A stretch of 64,000 bases of DNA, taken from contig CM031612.1 of the NCBI GenBank assembly GCA_018398815.1, forward strand, positions 3,891,200 through 3,955,199. Reading direction: 5' to 3'. How positions within the stretch are numbered: the first letter of the stretch is position 1; each line of letters starts with the position of its first letter. Positions 42,614-54,299 of this stretch are shown in pieces. Source of the stretch: Conus ventricosus (lineage: Eukaryota; Mollusca; Gastropoda; Neogastropoda; Conidae). The translations under genes and the position numbers were made by a program. Below the pieces are notes generated by a model. The model searched no databases. It was not told where the DNA came from and saw nothing but the letters and a program-made list of their open reading frames with translations.

Positions 42614-44781
42614 TCAGTTTTTTTTTTTCATTCAGTGGAAATCCCATCAGTTGATTAGCATAAGGTCATGAATGAAGTACGTGTCCAACCACTTTGACAT
42701 TAACAAACATAACAGTCGCATTGTCGTCAGTAACAATTGAAGAATTCTGTTCATGTTAAAAAAAAAAAGAAGTGTGTTTTGACAGAAGATAAAATGTTTT
42801 TAGATGTGCACTGTCGCCTGTTCCAATCATATAAAACATCAAATCGGGAGAATTATGTGATCAAAGCTATGTCATCAACTTGAAAACAGATTTTCAATCT
42901 AGATCTTATTGATTTAAGGCATGGTGTGATTTCCTTGTTGCACTCATATCTGCATGCTTCGTCCATTCATAAAAAACATCAAACAACAGATCCATATTTT
43001 AGGAAATGTGTATCCTGATTAAAGACTTGCTGTTCTGTTGTACCATGTGGTACGGCACATCAAGGGCCCAGAGGTGGTAACTAACAAAGTTTTGTCAAGA
43101 AAAAGAAAGAAAGAATTTTGTCAGCTTTTTCCATCACCTGTGCATGTAGTAAACCTAATGAATAGTCTGCACGCCTATATTTATGCATTCAGGTAGATAC
43201 ACATGCTTATATATACATTCACACTACCTAACGAGCATGTACACACTCAAACGCACACAAGCAAGCACACACATACACGCACACACATGTGCATGTGCGC
43301 GCATATAAGCACACATATGAAAGGTTGTTGTGATAAAGAAAATGTAGGCAGGCAAGTGATCATCGAGTGGTCAGTTTATAGGTACCCTGGCTCATCACCT
43401 TGGCAGCAGAAATGATATCTGGTCACACGGTGCCAGTGTTTGAAGACTTATGTATGTTGTATCATAAAATAGAAATAACGGCATGCCGGAGAATACATGA
43501 TCATGCCACCAAAGCGAAACCACATTCCAAAATCGAAAATTATCCAACATACAAATGTAGGTGCCTATCCACAAAGAGGAGAAATGTATGCCACGTGCAC
43601 ACGCAAATAAGAAAACCAGAACATGGTTCAGATCCCAGAATTCACGTGTGTGAGCGCATGTGTGTATGCAGCTATCAGCATTCATGGTGAAATAATTATT
43701 TTCAGTCTTTGAAGTGATGAAAGAGAAAAGGAAAATAGCCGTTGAAGTCCACGCTGAAATATTTTTGTTGCAAGTTGAATCATATGAACTACCTGTATTT
43801 CGCTCTTTGTCTTTCCCACTCTTCCCGTCCTTGCCCCCCTCCCCTCTCTCCTCCCCCCCTCCCCGCTGTTCCCATGATGCACTAGAGGTTTATTACTGTA
43901 ATCAGGGTCATGAAGAAGGCAGCTGCATCCAATTGCTCATCTTGTTTCGGGACTTGGTTGTTGGAAGATTGTGTTCATAGGGGATAACAGATGATTACAG
44001 CATACACTGCCATTCGATATGTATGTGGTACAAAATATTTGGAATAAAGTGGGGAGCTAACGGCCCTTTTCCTCTGTCCATCGTTTCTTGACGAAAAAAA
44101 GGTGTTGCCTATTATATTTCTTGCTTTTGTATGTATGCTTTTTTTTTGTTGTTTCCTAGCAGAACTGTCTCTGATGATGTGTTGTGCCACCATCTCTCGT
44201 CTCCAGTGACAGTGGAGTGTAGCCTACCTGCATGTACTTGCGTTTTATTGGGAAATAGTTTGTTGTTTTGCTCCTGTTCCTAACTTGCTTTACATATGTT
44301 AATGAAAACTGCTAAAAATGCGTTGCTTGTCGATGGCATGGAGAAATTCTGTTATAAACTTCTAACAGCTTTGTCTCCTCTAACTTTGAAAAACAAAGCA
44401 AAAAAAAAAAAATTCCTGATGTGTTGTTTAATCACTGTATAGTGTATGAATTTCATCTGCATATTGATGACACTTTGCTTTCCTTTTGTTCGCACTTTGG
44501 TATAGCCACTTTAGCTCTATTTTCGATTGCCAGGAAGCGTGTTTTTTTTTTTCTCAGATGAGCCAGCATTGAGTATTGATTTAAAAAAAGAAATGAAAAT
44601 GATTTCATTTCTTAATTTTGAATAGGTCATCAAAAATCACGAGCCTGTATTGTCCTCACAGAAGCTGGATTCTGTATTGAACTTGTGTTATCACCGAGGA
44701 TTGCATCATGATCTCATTTGTTGGGTTTTTCTTTTGCTCACAAGACTGCATAACATTCATTTTATTTCCTTGTTCTTTTAG

Positions 44782-44787
44782 AATAAA
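44782..44787 (+). promoter_or_regulatory. Candidate poly(A) signal AATAAA
   Basis: Canonical hexamer with a GT-rich element 25-50 bp downstream; best candidate for the distal end of the transglutaminase mRNA. Confidence 0.4.
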
Positions 44788-45209
44788 CGATTATATCTAC
44801 ATGTGTATAAGAATGTGACGTGTGTGGTTCTGTTGACATATGCGACTGAATTTTGACTGTTTTGTATTCTTTCTTCCCCGGTGCGTAAATTTTGCATCCT
44901 GCACAAATCTTTTTATCTCTCTGCCTGTGCGTGCCCGACACATTGTGGGATTCCACATCTGTGATGTGCTTAGCACCGGAACATCAACACAGACAGATTG
45001 GGTTGCACTGTATAATATGACAGAACAGGAATGTCAAAACAAACAAAAAGTCACATAACGTCTTTGTCACAACAGAATTCTGTGGGGGTTTTTTAGTTTG
45101 CTGTTCCCACAGGAGAGCATCACATTTTTTTTTTGGTTGTCTTCTCAGCATACATGATATATTTTTGGCTTAACAAATTTCAAATGTAATTGATAGTGAA
45201 CTGCCAAGA

Positions 45210-45362
45210 AAACGCAGACCAACGAATCACAAGACAAAACACGACGTGTTTCGATCTTTAAGGTCTTCTTCAGGCAAGATAACACAACACTCAGGACAAC
45301 GCAAATGAACAAGCGATCACTTTAAGTCGTTCACTTCAGCACAAGATGGGCGTTTGTCGCCT
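45210..45362 (-). mobile_element. Penelope-like repeat end, second copy
   Basis: Shares aatcacaagacaaaacacga, gtgtttcga, ggtcttcttcaggc and gcacaagatgggcg with the repeat at 13015-13490, without the 20-bp array. Confidence 0.55.
45224..45280 (-). ncRNA. Hammerhead-like motif, second copy
   Basis: Minus strand: CTGAAGA (45267-45273), a gacc-ttaaa-gatc stem with one mismatch, then GAAA and CACGTC. The stem III palindrome is disrupted (CACG), so it is less likely active than the copy at 13043. Confidence 0.35.
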
Positions 45363-45439
45363 CACTTTGCAACTATATTTTGGGCTTGTTAAATTCCTAC
45401 CAGAAAAAGGTTAAACCCTGACAAAAGGTTACATGCTGA

Positions 45440-45705
45440 AGAGAGAGCAAGAGAGAGAGAGAGCAATGATTGACATGCTGGCTAAGCTATTGACATCCTT
45501 AAGGTGGGACAAGATGATAGATTGTGCTGAGATAGAGAGAGAGAGAGAGAGAGAGCGATGACTGACATGCTGGCTAAGCTGTTGACATCCTTAAGGTGGG
45601 ACAAGACAATGGACTGTACTGAGATAGAGAGAGAGAGAGAGAGAGCAATGATTGACATGCTGGCTAAGCTATTCACATCCTTAAGGTGGGACAAGACGAT
45701 AGACT
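45440..45705. repeat. About 104-bp array with (GA)n, 2.6 copies
   Basis: Units contain attgacatgctggctaagct, ttgacatccttaaggtggga and a gagagaga tract. Confidence 0.92.
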
Positions 45706-45768
45706 GTGATGATCGCCAGTCATTCCACTCGGTTTACTTGTCCCCAGGTGAAGAAACTGCCTGAAATA

Positions 45769-47033
45769 TGAACCTTTACCGGATGACATTTTTTACCACA
45801 CAGACTTGATCGTGCGGGTTAGTGTGAGGCTTTTCCGTGCTTATCCCTGTTGAGATCACGTGGGTCTTGTAAGACCCACACCTGATAAAGAGCGGTTCAG
45901 CAGCTTATTCCTCACCCGATGGCGTGGGTCATGAGCGACCCATTACAATGTAGGGGTCCTGGGGGAACCTCGACTAATTTCGCTGATAATTGATTGTGCC
46001 CATACCTGACATTTCTTTTTTTTTTTTTTTTTTTTTTTTTTTTGGCTGTCCCAACCTCTACGCCACCTCAGAGGCAGTGCACCCACGCCGCTCATTCCGA
46101 CACCCCGTCCACAGCCACAGTCCGGTCGGCCCCGCCGAAGCCCCGGCACCGGCAATCCACAGGGAGCAGTCAATGTCAAGTCGTCAAGAGGCAACCCACC
46201 GGAGGAGACACTGCACTGCTGCCGAGTCACTTCGGTGGTGTTCAGTGGCGCCTGTTCTGATCTAACATACGCAGGACACCACCTACTAAGCCCCCTACTG
46301 ACGACAATAATTGCTTAGTCGCGGAGCCGGCGTGAGTGAGCTCTCCCTCCGGAGGGCACCACCACGTCCGTCCAACGACAGCCCCCATGGACTCGCCGAT
46401 ACCGGTGACCTCGACGGAACCAAACCAAGGCCACAGACGTAGAGAAGACATCAAAATTGAGGTCACCATGAGAGCAGGGCATGAAGGGCCACATAATTTG
46501 AGACTTTTTTTTTTTTTTAATGCTGATCGATGAGAATGAGGATGATTAAGATGATGCTACGGATTTCCATTTCGGTCTGAGATTACATGACAGGGCTGTA
46601 CTCTACGCTTCCTTTCATAATATATCCCGGCGTCAACCAGGCCCGAGAGATACAGGCACCTGCAGTGTTGGTCAGGAAATTTGAGCAACACTCTCAGAAA
46701 CGCATCCATTAAGTGGATGAAACTCGACTGTGTGGTCCCAGTCTTCCCAACTGAGTCCGCAGCAAACTCAACTCTGGGTAGGAGCCGGTCGGGGCAGAAA
46801 AACCCACGTGACTCTGATGGGATTCGAACCCACGACCTCCCAGCCGGGAGTCCGCGACGCTAACCACTTCGCCACGGCAGTGGTCATACCTGACATTTCT
46901 GTGACCAACGGCTATTAAGATCGTTGAGGAACTCCTAAGATTTCGTGAGCATAGCTCTGTCCGTTCATAAGACATGATGTTTTTTATCGTGTCACTGGGT
47001 CATGGAAGACCCAAGAACCACAGTAAAGGTTAA
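45769..47033 (+). mobile_element. piggyBac-like element split by SINE-B
   Basis: Outer ends aacctttaccg (45771) and cagtaaaggtt (to 47031) are inverted; right flank ttaa at 47030-47033, left flank tgaa, possibly a mutated TTAA. Internal palindromes of tgggtc...gaccca type (45866-45885, 45927-45943, 46996-47012) are common in piggyBac MITEs. No transposase. SINE-B occupies 46017-46884. Confidence 0.4.
46001..46900 (-). mobile_element. SINE-B full-length, 868 bp, 16-bp TSD
   Basis: Element 46017-46884, minus strand. Head at right: A-box tggcgaagtggttagcgtcg, B-box gggttcgaatccc (minus strand, about 46810-46880). Long body; poly-A tail at 46017-46043 (poly-T on +). Perfect 16-bp TSD catacctgacatttct at 46001-46016 and 46885-46900. 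Unusually long for a SINE. Confidence 0.94.
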
Positions 47034-47055
47034 CATCTAAATGTATTCTTCATAG

Positions 47056-47300
47056 TTTCAGTTTCATCAAGGAGGCATCACTGCGTGCGGACTAGTCCAT
47101 ATACGCTACACCACATCCGCTAAGTTTTGAGACCACACTACGCATGACTTGAAGCTGATGGATAAATGAATTAACAACAAAGATGAGACAATTGAAGAAG
47201 AGGGTCTCGTGGCTACGACTCAGCGGATGTCTGACCTACGCATTAGCCCAACGCGCTGGTCAGACCTTGAGTGCCTACCTACCATTTTGTTTTCTTTTTT
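47056..47300 (+). repeat. Gastropod-type SINE-like repeat
   Basis: tttcagtttcatcaaggagg, cactgcgtgcggac, catatacgctacaccacatc and, after a 105-bp interruption, gcccaacgcgctggtcagac and gaccttgag. I recall this order in gastropod genomic repeats. The interruption carries gttttgagaccac/gtggctacgactc-like ends. Confidence 0.55.
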
Positions 47301-47319
47301 CTTTCTTTTTTTTGTGTGT

Positions 47320-47475
47320 GTGTAGTGGATTCACACGTGTGTGTATAATGTGTGGGCATGGGCCCATGTGTGTGCGTGGGCGCATGTTTGTGTGTGCGCG
47401 CAGGCATGTGTGCGGGTTCGTGTGTGTGTGCAGAAGTGTGTGTGCATATGTGTTGTGTGTGTGTGTGTGAGACAG
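47320..47475. repeat. (GT)n with GC interruptions
   Basis: GT-rich low-complexity sequence. Confidence 0.9.
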
Positions 47476-47529
47476 AGAGAGGTTATGTAATTCACTTAAC
47501 CATGACAAAAAAGCAGAAGAGCACACAAA

Positions 47530-47690
47530 ACAAAGTGTGAAGTAACGACGATTTAATGCACGACACAAAACAGGACAAGAAATTTTCGGCAAAATGCCTT
47601 CCTCAGCGACAAAAAAATACAGACATAAACATTGTGCATGTTGGCAAGCCACACTGTCATTTATCATTCGTGTGGTTTGTGTGTGCGCGC
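47530..47690 (-). repeat. Third hammerhead-like / Penelope-type end
   Basis: Minus strand has CTGAGGA, stem-loop ggca-tttt-gcc and GAAAATTTC, then cttgtcctgttttgtgtcg, parallel to the copies at 13.05 and 45.25 kb but with different arms. Stem III is odd in length, so activity is doubtful. Confidence 0.35.
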
Positions 47691-47829
47691 GCGCCTGATC
47701 TGTGGCTAGTGACTGACTTTATTCAATCAGTTCATGCCTGATTTGGGGCAAAACGTGCTGGTTGTATGGAAATACATATTGATCGGATGGAACGTGATTG
47801 TGCGAAACAAGACTGAGTGAAACTGACTT

Positions 47830-48490
47830 GACATAAAACCCCTGGTGCTCACTGAAGCTCTCGGTTCCTGTGAGATGACAGAGCAGCAAACACCGAGGGA
47901 GAGGTGGCAGATCTTTGAAGGACGCTGATGCGAGAGGTCAGTGTCAGGCGGCGCAGCGAACCTTCCAGCCGTATGGGTGACGGCGGGTCTGGCCTGTGTC
48001 GCCGGGGGACGGCTCCTGGAGATGTGGGGCGATCGGCAATGGAGCACTGCCTGACTACGATTACCGTGGCCTGGGATACCGTGCTCTTGGGGTGGGGGCA
48101 TAGGGGCACCCCTCACGGGGTTGGGCTGAAAAATGGCCATCTCGGCCGTAGTCTGCATGGACCACAGAATAGAAGGGACTCATGCAGCGCTCCAGCGACT
48201 TTCGTTCTGCTCACCTCTTTGAGGCGGCCTCACACGGCACAGGACCATCGCCACCCGAGCACGAAGAAGGCCGCCTGGTGACCCTGAAGACAGGTGGGGG
48301 GAAAGAGGCGAAGAAAACCGACGTCCATCGTCGGGCCGACGAACACCTAACACGAGGAACCAGAGCTCAGAGAGCAACAGACGATAGCCCCAACACAGAA
48401 CTCACCCGCTATTGCCAGCGACGACAGCTGCCACAGAGCCTGCGGACTTTCAATCTGCGAGTACACCCTGTCCTTAACAGGACGTAAAAT
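47830..48490. other. GC-rich unidentified segment
   Basis: GC-rich compared with its surroundings, with overlapping open frames on both strands (up to 143 codons on the minus strand) and no family I recognise. The composition and the lack of microsatellites suggest an old interspersed element or a processed relic. Confidence 0.3.
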
Positions 48491-48603
48491 AAGGAGAGGC
48501 CGAAAGGAGGCCACAATCTGAGCAAGAGATCTAGTTTGGTCCGAGACATCTTAGTTGAAACTTTAGTTAGGATGATGGTGGACATCGTAGACGTTGCATT
48601 TCA

Positions 48604-48659
48604 ACACACACGCACGCACGCACGCACGCACGCACGCGCACACACACACACACACAACA

Positions 48660-48690
<31 letters not shown>

Positions 48691-48845
48691 AACAATCTCA
48701 CTGATTATAGTTAATACTGAGCACACGGAAGAGAGATGGACAATAATGACAATAATTTTATTTTATTTTGTTTATTATTATTTTTTTTCCCCCCATCTAA
48801 TAACACTTATAGTGAATAGACGTTAAACTAAAGAACTAACTAAAG

Positions 48846-48886
<41 letters not shown>

Positions 48887-48960
48887 ATGAGAACAATCTC
48901 ACTGATTATAGTTAATACTGAGCACACGGAAGAGAGATGGACAATAATGACGATGATGAT
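48604..48960. repeat. (CA)n plus 68-bp direct duplication
   Basis: Two (CA)n tracts, each followed by the same 68-bp segment: gagaacaatctcactgatta, tagttaatactgagcacacg, gaagagagatggacaataat (at 48687 and 48888). Confidence 0.92.
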
Positions 48961-49278
48961 GGCGACTTTATTTCCAATGGTCACATACACAAGTGCATGT
49001 GCACGTTCTCGTATGGTTGTTGTTATTTCATCCGATCCCAGCTCTGGAAAGGTATGATAAAGCACTAAGCGTGACTAAAAAAACACACCCAAAACTTCTG
49101 AACTTGAAAACTTTAATGGACAAACAGTCAAGTCAAGTCAAGTCAAGTCAAGTATACTTTATTATCTCAAAAAGAGAAATTATTATCCCTTGAAGTTCCC
49201 TTGAAGTATGATACCTTGTTGTTTTTCATTATCATTCATGCAGAAATGAAGTCAAATGAAGTTAAGAAAGAAACGAAC

Positions 49279-49279
<1 letters not shown>

Positions 49280-49312
<33 letters not shown>

Positions 49313-49348
49313 AGACAAGACAAGACAAGACAAGACAAGACAAGACAA
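49280..49348. repeat. (GA)n (CAAGA)n tract
   Basis: gagaga run followed by about eight perfect caaga pentamers. Confidence 0.95.
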
Positions 49349-49529
49349 AATCTTTATTTACGAAGATAATAGATAAGCACTGATACGTTTTTTCACATCC
49401 AGTCCTCGCCCTGAGTAGGGTCAACAATGCAAAATAAGATGATGCAACAAAAGAAGCATGCAAAAAGTGGCTAGAACTAAAATGAAATACAGAATAAATG
49501 GAAAAGAAAAGATAAAAGAAAGAGTAAAA

Positions 49530-49798
49530 TAAGAGAGAGAGAGAGAGAGAGAGACGCAGGAGCGAAAGGAGTGCAGGGAAGGGCGACAGAGAGAGAGAGA
49601 GAGCGGAAGGGAGGGAGAGGGAGAAAGAGGCGAGAGTGGGGTGCAGGAAAGCGCATAAGACAGGACGGAAAAATGGCAGGGAAAAGGTCAGCCGATAACG
49701 AACGAAGCATGCAAAAGGAAATTAAGAGAGAGAGAGAGGGGGGAGAGAAGGAGGAGAAGAAGAGAGAGAGAGAGAGGAGGAGGAGGAGAAGAAGAAGA

Positions 49799-49842
<44 letters not shown>
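49530..49842. repeat. (GA)n / GAGG-rich region
   Basis: Purine-rich low-complexity DNA; ORFs here are composition artefacts. Confidence 0.9.
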
Positions 49843-50070
49843 TTTATTTCCAAAGGTAATAGATAAGCAAATAATATATGCTTTTTTCATACAGCCCTTG
49901 TCCCGCTAGGGAACTAAGCGTGACCAGCAACCAAATAAACACGACTAGCAACTAAACCTGACCAAACTTCACAAACATACATATCTTTTAAAATGCATTA
50001 AAAAAAACAAAAATGTAGATGAATTGTTTCTCTATCAACATTCGCGCATAGGTGAACTTAAAAGGAAAAA

Positions 50071-50073
<3 letters not shown>

Positions 50074-50101
<28 letters not shown>

Positions 50102-50103
50102 GG
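50074..50103. repeat. Poly-G tract
   Basis: About 29 G residues. Confidence 0.95.
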
Positions 50104-50563
50104 AACTAAACAAACAAGAATAAACTAATTTTTACGAAAACAAACAACAGAGAGAGAGAGGAGAGAGAGAGAGAGAAAGCGATCCTCCTATTGGTTATCA
50201 AGGAGAGAGAGATGATGATGATATTATCTTTATTTCCAAGGGTAACAGATAAGCAAACACATGCTTTCTTTTTTTTTAATCCGGCCCTTGCCCCACTAAG
50301 GGACTAAGCATGACTAGCGACTACTAAGCATAACTAGCGACTAAGACTTGCAAAACTGTAACAAACACACATATCTTCACAAATGCATTAAAAGTTGATG
50401 AGTTGTTCATCCATTAACATTTAAGGCGTAGATGACTTTTAGAGGGAAAAAAAAAAAAGCAATTGCAACAACAAACAAAATATTAAAAGAAATCAATTTC
50501 AAAGAAAAAAAAAAAACAGCACACACAGACATAGATAAGCGATCCTCCTATCGAAGAGAGAGA

Positions 50564-50566
<3 letters not shown>

Positions 50567-50616
<50 letters not shown>

Positions 50617-50634
50617 GGGGGGGGGGGGGGGGGA
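50567..50634. repeat. Poly-G tract, about 65 G
   Basis: Nearly pure G run with one A, flanked by gagaga. The longest of seven G-only tracts on the + strand. Confidence 0.95.
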
Positions 50635-50849
50635 GAGAGAGGTGTTACATTCCTTTTGTAAAATATTACATACAACAAGCTGCTAGGATGATAATTAGAC
50701 AACTACAATGCTCAGTAATAACCAACTTTTTTCTTTTCTTTAACAGTTATATGATGTGTTACAAGGCAAGACAAGAACGAGCAGTACTACTACAATCAAT
50801 TATCAGTTAGCAACAATAAAGTCCTAGCGTCAATAGTCATAACGCTTAT

Positions 50850-50902
50850 TTATCATTATGTGTGTATGTGTGCGTGTGCGTGTGCAAGCGCGCGCACGCG
50901 CA

Positions 50903-50961
<59 letters not shown>

Positions 50962-51091
50962 AAGAGAGAGAGAGATGCCATCATAATCTTCCTCCCCCCT
51001 CCCTCATCTTTTTTTTTTCTTGAAGTGTTCATACACTACACAAGACTATAATTATAAACTTAGTGACAATACATCAATACACAGCCGTGAA

Positions 51092-51135
<44 letters not shown>
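50850..51135. repeat. (GT)n and (GA)n tracts
   Basis: GT tract 50856-50946, GA tracts 50947-50975 and 51096-51133. Confidence 0.9.
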
Positions 51136-51137
<2 letters not shown>

Positions 51138-51679
51138 TATTTCCATTTTTTCTTATTAAAAATAATATATGCTAAACATTACCATAAAATTTGAGTAACA
51201 AGCAACAATACATCAATATAATCAACAGTTACCAGGGCAGGGCACACATTTATCATCATGTAGATACAGTGCTTCAATAAATCAAAAGTATTATGACATC
51301 AATCAGTTGGTGACAATGCATCAGTAAAGTCAGTGATCACAACATTCATTCATCATGATATAATTACAGTCATTAATAAAACCAATGGTAACCATATCTC
51401 TCAATTTATCATTATCTGATTTAAGAAAGGAAGCGGCGTATCAGTTCAATATGCAGCAAAACAAAGGGTGTGCGCTGGTATGTATTTTGTCCCTAACAGT
51501 AATGGCCTGCTGTGAAATGTATAATTAGGTTTTTTCCTGAAGGATTCTGCATTTTGAGTGCATCGGAAAATACTTGAAGTGACTTCCTAACCACACTACC
51601 TGAGTAAGATCAGCTTGATTTAAATAGATCATTCTAGGTGTGGGAACCTGGAATTTTTGGTTGAATCCCTCGGGTTTTT

Positions 51680-52475
51680 GCTAAATCTAGCGATGAGACC
51701 GATCCAGCGGAACGAAAGGCCTAGGAGCAGGCAATACAAAATAGATTCTGTCTTTGAAGGAGAGTACGATGGTTCCCTCAGCAGCTAGTGAAAGGGTTTC
51801 TCATATTTATAATAAATCCCCCATTTTTTTTTTTTTTTTTTTTTTCCAATCTTTGTCAAGTCATTGCTGTAATGACTGAAGAATGGTTAACTTGCACTGT
51901 TTTCTCCCACTGTTTAATTGTTCAGAAGTATCATTGTTTGGTCATTGTGGGAGATTGCATCTCTAGGAATCCAAGTAAAGGTTGTTCTGTACAATGCTTA
52001 GCCACCCTCACAATGCCTTGGGTTATTGAACAGCAGAGCCTGACCACTCCACAATGTTCCTATCTTTTGATCTCCCTGCATCCTTGAATGGAATCCTCAA
52101 GCATAGGCACAAAGATTGTCCCCTACATTTTATAACTGTTTTGCATAATGCTTTAGTATTTCAGCTAACTTTTTATTTCCCATCTCCAACGCTGTTCCTT
52201 TGTTTCCATTTACTACCCTTCGCTGGCTGCTGTGGGGGACGGGGGGGGGGGGTGGGGGATTTCTTTTTTGAAACCCTTGTGATGAGAACACCACAAATTA
52301 TGGGACTTGGGTGTGTCGCTATTTGACAGCAGGGGGGGGCCCAAGAGCACAGACACATCACCGTGTCTCCCGATGAGGCCGATCCAGCGGACGAAGCCTA
52401 GGAGCAGGCAAGACAATATAGATCTGTCTTTGAAGGAGAGTAACGATGGTTCCCTCAGCAGCGAGTGAAGGAGAG
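51680..52475. repeat. About 110-bp direct repeat pair
   Basis: gatgagaccgatccagcgga ... agattctgtctttgaaggag ... gatggttccctcagcagc at 51680-51790 recurs at 52372-52472. The 580 bp between are unique with a poly-T and a poly-G run. Could be long terminal repeats of a small element, or two copies of one dispersed repeat. Confidence 0.6.
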
Positions 52476-52577
52476 AACAGGGAAAGGGGCATTCTGGGCC
52501 ACTCCGCCCTCACTCAGTTCGGGCGAAAGTAAACCCAGAAGCCCCCTTTCCCTTTCCTCGACAAGTAAACTGCAACT

Positions 52578-52635
52578 ACACACACACATGCACAAACACA
52601 CAAAACTGCACCCACTCACAAACACCACACACACT

Positions 52636-52666
<31 letters not shown>

Positions 52667-52700
52667 ACTAACAAACACCACACACACACACACACACGCT
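52578..52700. repeat. (CA)n tract
   Basis: CA-rich; the last substantial microsatellite before the 53-64 kb segment. Confidence 0.9.
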
Positions 52701-53589
52701 TTCTTTCTCTTTCTCTCTCAAGTAATGCCATAAAATCGGCACAACTTCTTCGATATAATTTTCAACTACAAACTTGTACATAGACAAGGCAGACACGGGC
52801 TGAAAACTCGATCACTTAATTTACGGCTCGCGGCAGTTTGCACCTAGCCTTCCTGTGTAAACAAACACACTCATTGGTTGCGCCACATTGCTCAGAAATT
52901 CGTGATCGAGCTGTCGACCGTGGCACGACTGGGGGCGGTCATGGTGTTGAGCTATTGAACAAGAAGCTGTGTTTTCACTGCGCTCTGTTGTGCCACTGTG
53001 TTTTAAATTGTGTTATTTTAAATGGCCCTAAAACTACGAAGAATCAGGGGGTTTTTTTTTTGTTATTCGAGGCCAAAGTTTTAACTTTTTAACGCATGTT
53101 AGAGTATTTGTTGAAAGAAATTAGTTGAGTCAGTCAGTGAAGGCAAGCCAACTATTCCATGTCTGCCCGCACCGGCGGGCGTGTGTTAACTCTTCTCGCT
53201 ATACAGCGAGAGTCCCCTCTTTTCTCTGTTCTTCATTGCGCGTACTAGTAGTTGTCCGTGAAGGTGCGCAGCATGTTGGTGAAAACCGGAGAGTTTGTTG
53301 GTTCAAGGAAATGAAACAAATGTAGCTAGGTTTAAATACGTGTTTGACTATTGATGAATGGTTCCTTATCTAAAAAATGGCGCTGCATTGTGAAGTCGGC
53401 TGAAGCAACAATCCATTACGCGTTGAGTGTCCGGGAGCTGGCCTTTGAGACAGCTAAAGCCTCGTTTAAAACACATGGCTTCATTCTTTTTTCTAATTCT
53501 AACTAGTTCATCTGGCTTTAAGTGTGCCCTTTAAGCAACTGAATGCGATTTTCGAATGGTCGGCAAACAAACTAGATAGGGTTAGGCAG

Positions 53590-54185
53590 ACCTTAGTACA
53601 TCTACGCAGTATGGAGAGGAGTAGTGTGTGGCTAGCACTATCGTCATATAACTGCATCAAATATACAAGACGATGTACTACAACCTTACAAAACTATGTG
53701 AACAGATAGCTGACACGAGGCGCAACTTAATCGCTAGCGAGACGCGCAACCTCGTTCACACAGCGCACGGCAAGCGACCAAAAATCACAAAGCGAGAGAC
53801 TTGGGCTTGCCAGTGAGGGGTGGGGGTGGGGGGTGTAATTCATTTCAGGTTGACAGCGCGCCAGGTGTCGTTAGCGCGGTTTGTATTGTCATTGAAGTGT
53901 GTGGTTAGTGAGAAGATATTTACCGGTTTTGTGCAGGTTGGTTTTGTTTATATAATAATTTAATGCATGGCAGAACAAAGACAGTGGGAGATTTTCTAAG
54001 CAGACAATACTTTGACGAGCATGTTGAGTACCATGTCACATAGCAATGACAAGCGAGCGTCCAGCAATCCCCGTAATCGGTAACGGCGGAAGGCAAGACC
54101 TTAGTACACTACCTATGGAGAGGAGTATGTGTGGCCGCACTATCTTCATATAAATGCTCCAAATATACAATGACGGATGTACACT
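53590..54185. repeat. About 90-bp imperfect direct repeat
   Basis: agaccttagtacatctacgc ... atggagaggagtagtgtgtg ... aaatatacaagacgatgtac (53590-53690) recurs at 54098-54182 with several 1-4 base indels. Confidence 0.75.
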
Positions 54186-54299
54186 ACGGCGATTAGAGCC
54201 CGCCATAAAAGCTTGGCACAGCAGTAATGGCTGTAATCTGGCCCAGTTTCAAGCCCCCCTGGTTGAGAAAAGAGGACACAGCAAACTAGGCGAAGGATT

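Larger units (their letters stand above)
41653..44815 (+). other. Probable transglutaminase 3' UTR
   Basis: No supportable coding sequence follows the TGA for about 3.1 kb. The segment is mostly unique and AT-rich, with one (AT)n tract and one (CA)-rich stretch. Candidate poly(A) signals are AATAAA at 44042 and 44782; the second is followed by GT-rich sequence (tgtgacgtgtgtggttctg) as expected of a cleavage site. The UTR end is inference; earlier signals may also be used. Confidence 0.5.
48955..51180 (-). repeat. Cluster of SSR-ended retroelement tails
   Basis: At least four copies of a tail sequence tttatttccaaaggtaatag + ataagca (about 48970, 49351, 49842, 50230) each preceded by a different microsatellite: gatgat, (caaga)n, (ga)n, gatgat; a further (tcaag)n tatactttattatctc tail at 49133. 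Read on the minus strand these are element 3' ends followed by short-repeat tails. Confidence 0.65.

Noticed and set aside
49571..49909. 112-codon ORF rich in Arg/Glu
   Set aside because: Translation of a (GA)n tract; composition artefact.
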